DNA of 64,000 bases from Tanytarsus gracilentus. Its lineage: Eukaryota > Arthropoda > Insecta > Diptera > Chironomidae. The notes under the pieces were generated by a model. That model did no database searches. It was not told where the DNA came from and saw nothing but the letters and a program-made list of their open reading frames with translations. The stretch lies in assembly GCA_038502055.1 (NCBI GenBank), contig JAXRKN010000045.1, positions 5,354,501-5,418,500 of the forward strand, in the 5' to 3' direction. Positions 48,473 through 59,052 of the stretch are shown in pieces. Made by a program: the position numbers and the translations under genes. Positions within the stretch are counted from its first letter, which is position 1, and the number at the start of each line of letters is the position of its first letter.

Positions 48473-51400
48473 TTAGTCTTCTTCCTCATTTAAGATGACT
48501 TTAAATGAGAATGGAACGAATGCATAGCCAGTGCCAGTGTAGAATTTGCTCATGAACTCGACCCAGTGGAGACGAAGGGTGTGAAGAAAAGCTGACAGTC
48601 CTTCCATCATTACAAGAATGGCGATTGTTAAACAAGCCCATGCACCGAAAATTGGGAAAATGAATGCAACACCCATGTAAGAGTCATTCTTCAAGCCGAT
48701 TTGGAAGACCATGTTCCATAATACTTCCGAGAGTTCTGTTTGGGTTTAAAAAAATAATTAATTTAGTTAATAATCAAATGAGATTTAAATCCATGGATTA
48801 AAATAAGATAATGAATTTTAAACTAAAGATTTAATTAAAATTTTAATCGCAAGATTTATTTAAATCGACAACTTACGAGCATGAGCAAGCGATAAAGCCC
48901 ACAAACGAAGGTATGAAGCAGTATGTGAAATTGTACTCAAAACATACTCAATAGTGTGAATAGCTTGATGGATCCAGATTTCACTCATTGGCTCATCTTC
49001 GTGTTCACCACCCTGGAATTAATTAATTAATAAAAAATTATTTAAAAAATCTCTAAACACTCACATGTCCATGTCCACCTTTTTGTCCACAGCACATGAT
49101 GTAAAGTGGCTTTCCGAGCAACATCCATGGAATGCAGAGAAGTGCAATAATGACGCAATAGAATTGAATGTCGGCTTGGAATGGGAACATGTACTCTTCA
49201 CAGTCGGGTAAAACTTTGTTTTCGCCAAAGAGCATCATGTTAATGAAGTAAATCAAAACCGATGGAGCGCATCCAGGAGAATTAATGAATTCCTCATATT
49301 TTGGTGTATATCGAACCCACTTCCAGAACATCATGAAGCACATATAGCCGAACAAGAGAATGAGGAAAAGAACTTGAGGCAAAAATTCCAGGAAAATTGA
49401 AATGCGATTTTTGAAGTGATTGTAATTGACGACTGACATGCAGACACCGAAAATCATGTGAACGACGCCGAAAATAATTGAAACCTTCATCTTGAAAGAG
49501 TTGAGGAAAATAATTTTATTTGTAGCCAACATCCAAGCAGGATCAAGTCCAAATGGATAAGTGCGATCAGGAATCAATCCGTCTCTGGTTGGATCCAATT
49601 GAATTTCAGGATCAGTCGGTGGATGCATTAAATCATGATGAACACCAAGAGTCCAGTTTTGAGTGATGTGCGATCCGATTCTCCATGATGATCCGAAAAT
49701 GTTCATTGTCTTTGAGAAGCAATCATTGTAAATAAATCCAGTGTAGATCGAGAAGAAGCCCATCAAGAAAATAATGTAACGACCTCCAAAGAAAATGTTC
49801 CAAATTTCGTTCTTGGTCTTCTTAGCCATCAAACTTTTCTCCCACAAAACCATCCAGCTTCCAAAAAGGAACATAATAATTCCGTGACCAACATCGCCGA
49901 ACATAATGGCGAAGAGGAATGGGAAAGTGATGATGGTGTAAAGTGCTGGATTTGCCTCGCGATAATTGGCGACACCAAAAGCATCAATCAAGTTTTGGAA
50001 ACCTTAAAAAATTGAGAATTAAAAAAAGCAAAAATATAAATTTCACACGCAAATTTACCTTGAGTGAATCTGTTTGTGCGATTGAAGGTCGGCGGATTTT
50101 CAGTAGTCTTGACGACATTCATGAAGGAAGGCACGGCACTGCCGACGGCTAAGTTACCGTCAGATAATGCTTTTTGGACTACATCTAAGTCATTTGTTGG
50201 TATCCAACATTCTCCGATGAGCGCCTTGCGCGATAAGTCCATGCTGAACAAATTCATTGTGTGGTAAATCGCCTTAATTTTTTTGACGATAATAATCCAC
50301 TTTGGAAGGTCTTTGGCGACACTCACAAGGACACGTTGACGTTGATCTTTGGTTTGATTGATGACGGTGGTGAGGTCTTGGAGACGAGTCAAGACTCCCT
50401 TCAACATGTCTTCGCGTTCATCATAGTTACCAGGGCATGGATAGAGTGAAGCATGATATCCATTGCACACTTTACGGACGCGTGTCTTGAGTTGCTCGCC
50501 TTGGAAGAAAGCAACGAACACGTTCTTGTAGACTTCTCTGCCCTGAGGGTTTAAATTGATTTTGGACATTAAAAAATCTTCTAAAAAGGGCTCAACAAAC
50601 TTTGAAACATATCCCTAAAATTTTCTTACCGTTTTCACATCAGTAAATGGTTTCTCGATGTCGGCTTGTCTAAGAAAAACATTTCCACGTGAAATACGCC
50701 ACAACATTCTTTCGAATCCCAAAATCCTTTCGCGTTCAATAACGCCGGCAACAAAACCGAGTTGTTGTTGCGACTCGCCCGCTTCCTCCATCTTACCGTC
50801 AACATTTGCCGACGCTTGATCGGAGAAGAAGGACTGAAAAGGCAAAAAGGTTTAACAATAAAAAAGGGAAGAATAAAAACAATAGTTTTTAATCAAAATC
50901 TTTAAACAGAGTCGTTCAACCCTTGCATTAATTTTAAATCCTTACTTGTGTTCTCTCCAACACGTAGCGCAACTCGGTGAGCTCTTGAAAGTTTTGAAGC
51001 AATTGCGAGAAATTTTCCGATAGCTCTAAAATTTCATTTTCCGTCTTCTCGAAGAGCGCCTCGAGGTCTATAAATTCCCTCGGATTAGGCACAGCCGGGA
51101 GATTATTGATAAGCTCCTTCACCTCCATGCCATCCTTTGCCAACTCTTTGGCAATGTAATTCACCTTCCTCTCCATTTCATCGCATTGACGCACTTCGAA
51201 GATAAACTTACGTTGGAAAGCGCTCATCTCGGGATTAAGCTGTTGTTGAATGATGTCGTTAGTTAATAAATTGTTACGATAATGATTATTTTTATTTTTA
51301 TTCACAATACGCTGAGAGCTTTTACCATGTTGCCTGATGTCGCGTATATGCAAATTATCTCAAACTTTGTGGCTTCTTTTTTGCTTCATTTTGTCGCTTT

Positions 51401-52709
51401 TACAAAACCATTTTCTGTTTTTTTTTATTGAATTTTGAGTTTGATAAAAGCAATTCCTGAAGCTAATTTTGAATTAGAAACTTTAACTCAAATTCAGGGG
51501 TTTAAGTCGTTCGACCGATAACCGATGGTCGGCTAAACATCTTAGCCGATGACCTTTTTGCAGCTTTCGGCTAAAATCGGTCAGAGCCGACCGAAGTTAT
51601 TTTCGATCGGCTAAAATCGGTCAGAGCCGACCGAAGTTATTTTCGATCGGCTAAAATCGGTCAGAGCCGACCGAAGTTTTTTTCGATCGGCTAAAGCCGG
51701 TCAGAGCCAACTGATTTTTTTTCGGTCGGCTACAATCGGTCAGCTAAACCGGTCAGAGCCGACCGATTAGCCGAATTTAGCCGTTCAATTAAAACACTCT
51801 AGACAAGATTCTGACTTCAAATTTCACCTGAAATTAAATGTCTATTGATATCAAGAGTCAATTGGAACTAAATTACAGGCCTAAACGTAAAATTCAATTT
51901 CACTTCTAGCACTGGATGTTGGTGTCATTGGATCTCGCTTCCAGACCTTTAATTTTAGGTGAAATACAAAGTTAGAAAGTTTTCTGGAGTGTTTTAATTG
52001 AACGGCTAAATTCGGCTAATCGGTCGGCTCTGACCGGTTTAGCTGACCGATTGTAGCCGACCGAAAAAAAATCAGTTGGCTCTGACCGGCTTTAGCCGAT
52101 CGAAAAAAACTTCGGTCGGCTCTGACCGATTTTAGCCGATCGAAAATAACTTCGGTCGGCTCTGACCGATTTTAGCCGATCGAAAATAACTTCGGTCGGC
52201 TCTGACCGATTTTAGCCGATCGAAAATAACTTCGGTCGGCTCTGACCGATTTTAGCCGAAAGCTGCAAAAAGGTCATCGGCTAATAACGGTCGGTCGACT
52301 TAAACCCCTGCTCAAATTTAATTAATTAAGTTTTTTACCCCTTGAATTCTAACATATTTAATATTTTTAACTCTCACGTGCCTTTCATCGCACTTATTAA
52401 AATCACTTTGTAGGTGTTGTGAAGTCAATTGCTTTTATCACTCGGCACTTCTTATCTAATGACACAACAACCATATACATAAAGCAATATACGAGCGAAC
52501 AACGGGTAAAACATTCTCACATAAAACTCAGCGTCATGTGATTTGAGAAAAATTTTCATTTAGGTGATTCCTCGAAGGATTTGCTAACTTACATCACGAA
52601 ATTGAGCGATTCCAACCTCGCCGAGCTCAGCGATGGTGTAATAAGCTGACTCTGGCTGAATAAACAGCTGACAGAGGCTCATTTTTTCACTCCTGAACAT
52701 GGCACCCAT
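48473..52709 (-). CDS. Vha100: V-type H+-ATPase 116 kDa subunit a (left paralogue), complete, 7 exons
   Basis: Exons in transcript order: 52593-52709, 50946-51239, 50630-50833, 50059-50542, 49065-50002, 48877-49012, 48473-48735. They total 2436 nt, 811 residues, with phases closing. Subunit a is the stator and proton half-channel of the membrane Vo sector. The protein starts MGAMFRSEKM, as the family does. It has a cytosolic N-terminal half with coiled-coil stretches and an eight-helix C-terminal half. The proton-path residues are present: Arg715 in YLRLWALSLAHA (yeast Vph1 R735), and the Glu and Arg ten residues apart in MMEGLSAFLHTLRLHWVE (yeast E789/R799). It is about 25 residues shorter than its neighbour, mainly in the cytosolic loop before the YLRLW helix, where it has an extra intron (49013-49064). 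Intron 1 carries a fold-back transposon. The tandem neighbour at 54044-57165 is a paralogue in the same orientation. Confidence 0.93.
51495..52310. mobile_element. hAT-like fold-back element in Vha100 intron 1
   Basis: The ends CAGGGGTTTAAGTCG are in inverted orientation, and the flanking 8-bp duplication CTCAAATT (51487-51494 and 52311-52318) is perfect. Each arm (~300 bp) consists of 40-bp units containing GGTCAGAGCCGACCGAAG, three to four per side. Both arms are nearly perfect inverses out to TTCAATTAAAACACTC at about 51784. The central loop of about 190 bp has two degenerate copies of the 35-bp unit found at 9069-9910, exactly 35 bp apart. No transposase is visible. Confidence 0.85.
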
Positions 52710-54043
52710 GTTGACAGTGGCTTAACTTCCTTACAATGCGTTTAATTGAAATTTATGGTTGATAAAAATAGTTTTCGGAAGGCTAAATTGGATGAGAAAT
52801 GAAGAAAAGATTACCACTTAATTAGGAGAAATTTTTCTTAATTTTAACACTCAGAATTGACTTTTTAAAATTAATATGATTTTTTTTAAAGATTTTAATT
52901 AAAAAATTGAAATAAATTTCAGTGTCTGCCCCTCAAACTATTTCCTACTTCTTCTCTTATAGCCACTTCTTTACTTGTTAACGCACCGTAGACTACTGAA
53001 ACAATCATCAGCCATTAATTGAGCAATTAATTTGCTCTCGAAATAATTTCTTATCAGTACAACACTCGAGGGAGTGCGAAAGAGAGAGAAGCTAACATGC
53101 TTGTTGAAAGATACACTTTTATCTCACTTTCATTTTTTCTATTCAGTGTTGCTGATGGTGATAAGAAGAGCATTAATATAAATGCTATTAATGATTATCA
53201 TGATATGTTGAACTTTGGGAATTATTATGAACTTATCGTGATTAAATTAATTAAGGGAATTTGAAATAATTCGTCAAATTGGTTTAATTCGAAAAATTTC
53301 TTCTTGATTTAATTTTTTTTAAATTTTACTCTCTAAAAACGTTGAAATAAATTTTCTCAAAGATTCTCAAATCTTTTCCAGAAAACTTTTGAATAACTTT
53401 GGAAAAAACAAATTAAAATTTTCGTACCTAAAAGTTTTCAACAACTTCGCCTGAAAAATCCGTCTTAACTCTCTCACGATAAAAAACACATTAAAAAATT
53501 TAAGTTTGTTTTCGCTTTTAATTTGACAGACGTGAATTAATTAAACAACGTGCAATCAATTAACATCAATGAAAAATTTGAAAATTAAATTTTGAACCCA
53601 TTTTTATTTCTTATAAAATATGCAAACACAAGGAAGTGTCGAGAGTGAGTTTTAAAATCCAAAATGAAGACAAAAATCCAGGAATTTTTAATCTTGCAAA
53701 ATTTAAAATTAAAAGTAAATTTTGTGAATTTTATATGTTTTTTAAAACATCTGCAGACAATCTAGAATTTGATAGTCAATCAAGCAGTTCATCGGAATGT
53801 TATGTTAAAATAAAATCAATTAGCTTTGAATTAATTAAAGTGTTAATTTTTAAAAACAGATGTCTAAAAAGCACATGAAACAATGAATTTATAGTCATTT
53901 AAAAACCCACAAAAAAATTCTAAAAATGAAATGAAAACCCAAAATTTTTCTTCTACCTTCTTTTTATTTCTACTCTACAATAAACTTTTTTTTTCTATTC
54001 GAAATAAATCAATAAATTATAATAATTTAAACAATTTTTTTTT
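52710..54043. other. Spacer between the two Vha100 genes
   Basis: About 1.3 kb of AT-rich DNA that must contain the promoter and 5' UTR of the left gene and the 3' UTR of the right gene. A reverse-strand AATAAA at 53963-53968 lies about 75 nt past the right gene's stop. The open frame at 53636-53878 has no recognisable domain. A MITE-like end (TGTCTGCCCCTCAAAC) occurs near 52924. Confidence 0.55.
53963..53968 (-). terminator. Candidate polyadenylation signal, right Vha100 gene
   Basis: AATAAA on the - strand about 75 nt after the stop codon. Confidence 0.45.
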
Positions 54044-57000
54044 CTATTTAACTTCATCGCCTTCATCCAAGATGACTTTGAATGAGAATGGTTGGAAAAC
54101 ATGACCGAGACCCTCATAGAATTTGCTCATAAACTCGACCCAGTGGAGACGAAGTGTGTGAAGAAAAGCTGAAAGTCCTTCCATCATTACAAGAATGGCG
54201 AGTGTGAAAAGAGCCCAGAAGGCAAACATGATGTAAATCATAATTGGACCTATGATGTGATGTTGCTCTTTCAAGCCGAGCGAAAGAACCATGTTCCATA
54301 ATACTTCAGAGAGTTCTGTTTGGGTTTAAAAAAATAATTAATTAAATGTGGTGAAAATCAAATGAGATTAAAATTAAATCCATGGATTAAAACTAAATCT
54401 CAATAATACAATTTTAATCTCAAGATTAAATTTTGATTTATTTAAATCCACAACTTACGAGCATGAGCAAGCGATAAAGCCCACAAACGAAGGTACGATG
54501 CCGTGTGCGAGACAGTACTCAAAACATACTCAATAGTGTGAATGGCTTGATGGATGAAAATTTCACTAATGGGTTCGTCATCGTGTCCATGTGAACCGCC
54601 ATGATCTCCAGCTTGTGCGACTGGCGAAACATCTTCAGGTGTCATTTCCATTCCTTGATTGACATCTCCATTCGTTACCATGACTTTATTTTGCTTTTTT
54701 CTCGACATCATGATGTAAAGTGGCTTTCCGAGCAACATCCATGGAATGCAAAGTAATCCAATGAACACAAAAGTAGTTTGAAGGGTGTGTTGAAAGCTGA
54801 ACATGAACTCATCGCATCCCTCGAGCGGTGGTGTTCGCTTGAAGAGCATCATATTGATGAACATGATGAGAACTGATGGCGCACAACCGGGAGAATATGG
54901 CGGTGCAAGTTTGGGGCTATATTGAATCCATTTAAAGAACATCATGAAAACCATGTAAGCGAAAAGAAGCACCAAGAAAATTATTTGTGGAAGAAACTCG
55001 AGCAAGATGTTGATGCGACGACGGAAGAAATTTGAATTGATTGTCGACATGCAGACACCGAAAATCATGTGAACGACACCGAAAATGATTGACAATTTCA
55101 TTTTGTACGAGTTGAGGAAAATAATTTTATTCGCGCCCAACTGCCAGACAGGATCCAAACCCCATGGATAAATTTCGCCGGTGAAATCTTCAGTCGATGG
55201 ATTGAGTTGTAACAATTTATTTTGCATTACTGTGCTCGTATTGTAATTGGTTTTCCATTTACTGCCAAAAATGTTCATTGACTTTGAGAAGACGTCATTG
55301 TAGGTGAAGCCAGTGTACATTGAGAAAAGTCCCATGAGTAGAATGATGTAACGACCGCCGAAGAAAATGTTCCAAATTTCGTTGGTTGACTTTTTAGCAC
55401 CGAGTTTCTTCTCACCAGAGACCATCCAAAAGCCAAAAAGAAACATAATCAAGCCGTGACCGAGATCGCCTAAAAAATATTAACGGAATTAGTATTTTTT
55501 AAATTTTTAACGGATTTTTTAAAATTTAAATTGAAAAATATTAAATTTAACAGAATATTTTTAATTTAAATTTTAACGGATTTTTTAAATTCAAAAATTT
55601 GAAAGACTCAAAAATTCAGAGACTTCACTGTAAAATTTAAAAATAAGTTAATTGATGATAATTTTTCATATTCACTCCAATAATTATTATTTTTGTGCTA
55701 ATTAAACAATGAAAATCTTCATCACATGGTCGGACAAAATAAACTCACCAAACATAATGCCGAACAAGAATGGAAAAGTGATGATCGTATACAGAGCCGG
55801 ATTGCATTCTTGATAGCTCGCAATTCCATAAGCGTCAATTAAATTTTGGAAGCCACGTGTGAAGCGATTTGTTCTATTAAAAGTTGGCGGACTTTCGAGG
55901 GTCTCGATGACATTCAAGAACGATGGAATGGTGCTACCAACAGTAGCGCTTCCCTCTGACAATGCTTTTTGGACTTTTGGAAGATCTGAAACTGGAACCC
56001 AACATTCGCCAATGAGACATTTCTTGGTGACGTCCATGTTGAAGAGATTCATAGTGTGATAAATTGCTTTCATCTTCTTGACCATGATTGACCAGCATGG
56101 CAGCTCTTTAGCGACATTATTCAAGACTCTTGTACGATGATCTTGCGTTTGATTGAGAACCATATTGAGATCCTCGAGACGAGTCATGACACCTTTGAGC
56201 ATCTCATCGCGTTCCTCGCTCACACTTGGACATGGATAGAGTGACGCATGAAAACCGGTGCAAACTTTTCTGATGCGATTCTTGAGCTCTTCTCCTTGGA
56301 AGAAAGCAGCAAAGACAGTTTTGTTAAGATCGTTGCCCTGTTGGGAGATTTAACGGTTTAAATTTAAAAAGTGGTGGAAATAAAAATTCACCACAAAATT
56401 TGGTGAATTTCAACTTACAGTTTCCGGGTCCTCAAGTTTGTCCTCCAACTCAGCTTGCCTCAAAAAGACATTACCGCGTGAAATTCTCCACAACATTCTC
56501 TCGAATCCAGGAACTCTTTCACGTTGAATTGTCCCAGCAACAAATCCAAGTCGACCGCGATTATGCATGGCACCGCCCAGCTCATCCTGCTGCATCAAAT
56601 TATTTCTAATCGCCTCTGAACCCATAACATCTTCGTCGTGAAAGAATGATTGAGTTTTCTCAAGGACATAACGAAGCTCAACCAGCTCTAAATAATTCGT
56701 TTTTAGGCTGACGGCATTTTGAGACAATTCCATGATCTCATTTTCAGTTTTTTCGAGACGAGCTTCGAGGTCGATTATCTCACGAGGATTTGGAGCGCGT
56801 GGAACGTCCTCGCAGTCCTTGATTTTGACGCCATCTTTTTTCACTTCCGTCTCGACGTATCGAATTTTACGCTGCATTTCATCGCATCGACGGACCTCAG
56901 TGACGAATTTACGTTGAAAAACATTCACTTCTGCGTTGAGCTTTTGAGATTTAAAAAAATACGTTAAAAATTAATAATTTCCATCAAGATCTCATGACAT

Positions 57001-57165
57001 TTTTATTTACTGTCATTGAGCTTGATAAATAAGGAAATTCTCGCTTACATCTCGAAACTGAACAGCTCCAGTTTCTCCCAACTCTGACACACTGCTGTAG
57101 GCGGCTTCGGGTTGGATGAACATCTGACACAGAGTCATCTCCTCCGACCGGAACATGGCACTCAT
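54044..57165 (-). CDS. Vha100: V-type H+-ATPase 116 kDa subunit a (right paralogue), complete, 5 exons
   Basis: Exons in transcript order: 57049-57165, 56419-56940, 55749-56337, 54459-55469, 54044-54315. They total 2511 nt, 836 residues, the usual family length. It starts MSAMFRSEEM; a 5' UTR segment (57166-57200) follows a splice acceptor, so at least one non-coding upstream exon is expected. The N-terminal half is cytosolic and coiled-coil-rich (RRCDEMQRKIRYVE, LEKTQSFF, GFERMLWRISRGNVF). The C-terminal half carries eight helices with Arg737 in YLRLWALSLAHA and the MMEGLSAFLHTLRLHWVE helix, all needed for proton passage in the yeast homologue. The loop before YLRLW is Gly/His/Asp-rich (GGSHGHDDE) and longer than in the left paralogue. 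Intron positions differ from the left gene in the middle but coincide at exon 1 and at the last intron. Which Drosophila Vha100 paralogue it matches best cannot be decided here. Confidence 0.94.
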
Positions 57166-57200
57166 ATTTGCCTTTTTAACTTGCACTTCCGTGGTTGGAA
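57166..57200 (-). other. 5' UTR segment of right Vha100 gene
   Basis: A pyrimidine-rich stretch ending in AG (complement of 57201-57202) precedes 35 nt leading to the ATG, so this looks like the end of a UTR intron. The upstream non-coding exon was not located. Confidence 0.5.
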
Positions 57201-57263
57201 CTGAAAGAGTTTAAATTAATTAAAAATTCTTGGTGCTTGTTGAATTTAGAATTTAATGATGAG

Positions 57264-57273
57264 GTCACGTGAC
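57264..57273. promoter_or_regulatory. CLEAR/M-box-type palindrome GTCACGTGAC
   Basis: A perfect 10-bp GTCACGTGAC lies about 100 bp upstream of the right Vha100 ATG, in the likely 5' UTR intron. This is the consensus bound by MITF/TFEB-family bHLH-Zip factors, which are known regulators of V-ATPase genes in flies and mammals. Binding here is inferred. Confidence 0.5.
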
Positions 57274-58933
57274 AACAGATGAAAAATTCTATAATGATGA
57301 GAGTTATCGTTTAAAATTGTAATACTTTTGGGTATTTAATTTAAACGCGTTTGCTTCACATCAAAAATTAAAATTTTAAAAATATTTTTAAAAAATTCAA
57401 AAGTTTCATCCCTTGATTTTTTCATAACTTTCGTCAATTTTTTATTTCTTAAAATCGATCAAATTTAATTTAAAAACAAAAAGTTTTCATCCCTTGGTTC
57501 CGCATGTTGAAATATGAAACCGATTCTAAGAATTTTTTAACTCGCACTCACAGTCAGATCAAAATGTTTAAATAATGTGCCATAATTACCCTCAATATAT
57601 TTTGTATTTTTATTTGCCATGACGATAAAATTCTCAAATTTCTCTCTCGCACATGAATTTTAAGAAACACACAAAAATGTCTTCGAACACAGAAAAAAGT
57701 GCACTCTTGGCAATTAGACACACGACCACTCGAGTAAAACTTAAACGATATGCAATTTTCCAGAAATGCACTCAACAATTAATAAAAAGTTTATCTTGAA
57801 AACTAAATAAATTAAAATTTCACGCTTATCAGAGAGGCATCGTGATTCCGGCGACTCTCGCTCAAAGACTGAAGTGGCTGATGAGTCTTAAAGTTATTTT
57901 TGCGGTCTCTTTTGTTTCATTTTGAGAGCGAGAAAAAAAGTGTGACTGGAAAGTACACAAATGGAATTTCAAGTTTTATTGAGAGGAATTTTTATTTTAA
58001 TTTTTTTGAGGGGAAGTCGCGATAATGACAAATTACACCTCTTTTAAATATTGACTATTGTTCATATGTGTGGAATTATTTATTTATAGCGTGGGACTTG
58101 ACTTCTAAAATGGGAAAAATTTGCTAATGATGTGAAGTAAAAAAATTATAATAATTTTCAAAAAAGAAGAAAGAAAATTTTGGATTTTAAATTTAAATTT
58201 TCTTTAAGGAAAAATAACAAATTCGCATTTTGAAAATTTTGTAATTTTAGGAGTCGAACCTAATTATTGTACATTTATAATAATGATTTTATTTTAATTC
58301 TTTACCAACTATAAAATTTTAATCAGTTTTAATATTTTTTCACAGGTGCACAAGATTAAACAGTAGAAAAATAATTTACATACTGGCCATAAAAAAATTC
58401 TTTGTATCTTCCCGCAGTGATATAAAAAAAACTTCAATTAAAGACATGGAAACAAAACAATTGAGAGCATCTTATCACTCACTCAGCGCTCTTTAAAGAT
58501 GTTTTTAATAAAATTTGTCTCTATTTGCGGTGCATAAAAATTTATGGAGAGCAATTCAAACAGGTGGTTGAAAAATATTATTCAAAATTCTTTTTTCTAC
58601 CTTTTCTCTCATATTTGAATTTCTTGGTTAGCACTCATCATGTGTTTGAGTGTATTTGAGAGTTTGAAGAGTCACTTGACGTAAAACATTTTCCCTCTCC
58701 CTTTAATATTTTCATATAACACTCACGAGTGCTAATTAAAATGTCTTATCGACACTAATGTTCAAATTGATTTTTAATGGTTTGCATTTTATTTCTGTTT
58801 CGAAGTAGAAAAAGTTGGAAGTGTTAATTTAAAAATTTATTGGAAGTCTAAATATTTTTTTCAGTATTTTTGCGTTCGAGTATGGAAACGTGCATTCTTA
58901 AGCATTCTTGTTAAAATTAATTTTAAATATATA

Positions 58934-59052
58934 GGCTGACCACATGCACAATTTTCATCGAAGTCGGAAAAACTCATCCCGTGGCTTGAAAATTTAACAC
59001 TAAAATTGCAATAAAAAATTTCTTAAAATATTTTAAAACCATCTAGTCACTC
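58934..59052. mobile_element. TA-flanked MITE, GGCTGACCA family, copy 3
   Basis: The left end is TA|GGCTGACCACAT and the right end is the inverse of TA|GAGTGACTAGAT. It is about 119 bp. Confidence 0.55.

Noticed and set aside
50946..51353. Alternative N-terminus reading through the acceptor into exon 2 of left Vha100
   Set aside because: The extra residues are low-complexity Asn/Lys intron sequence, while the exon at 52593-52709 supplies the conserved family N-terminus.
52534..52541. TCATGTGA M-box-like site in left Vha100 intron 1
   Set aside because: The same 8-mer occurs at several unrelated places (e.g. near 4413, 17179 and 63615), so it is not informative.
58247..58330. tRNA-like sequence on the - strand with a perfect T-arm (GGTTCGACTCC) and AGTTGGTAAAG upstream
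   Set aside because: The seven bases after the T-arm have no matching 5' acceptor strand and the D-arm does not fold; at best a decayed tRNA or SINE fragment.
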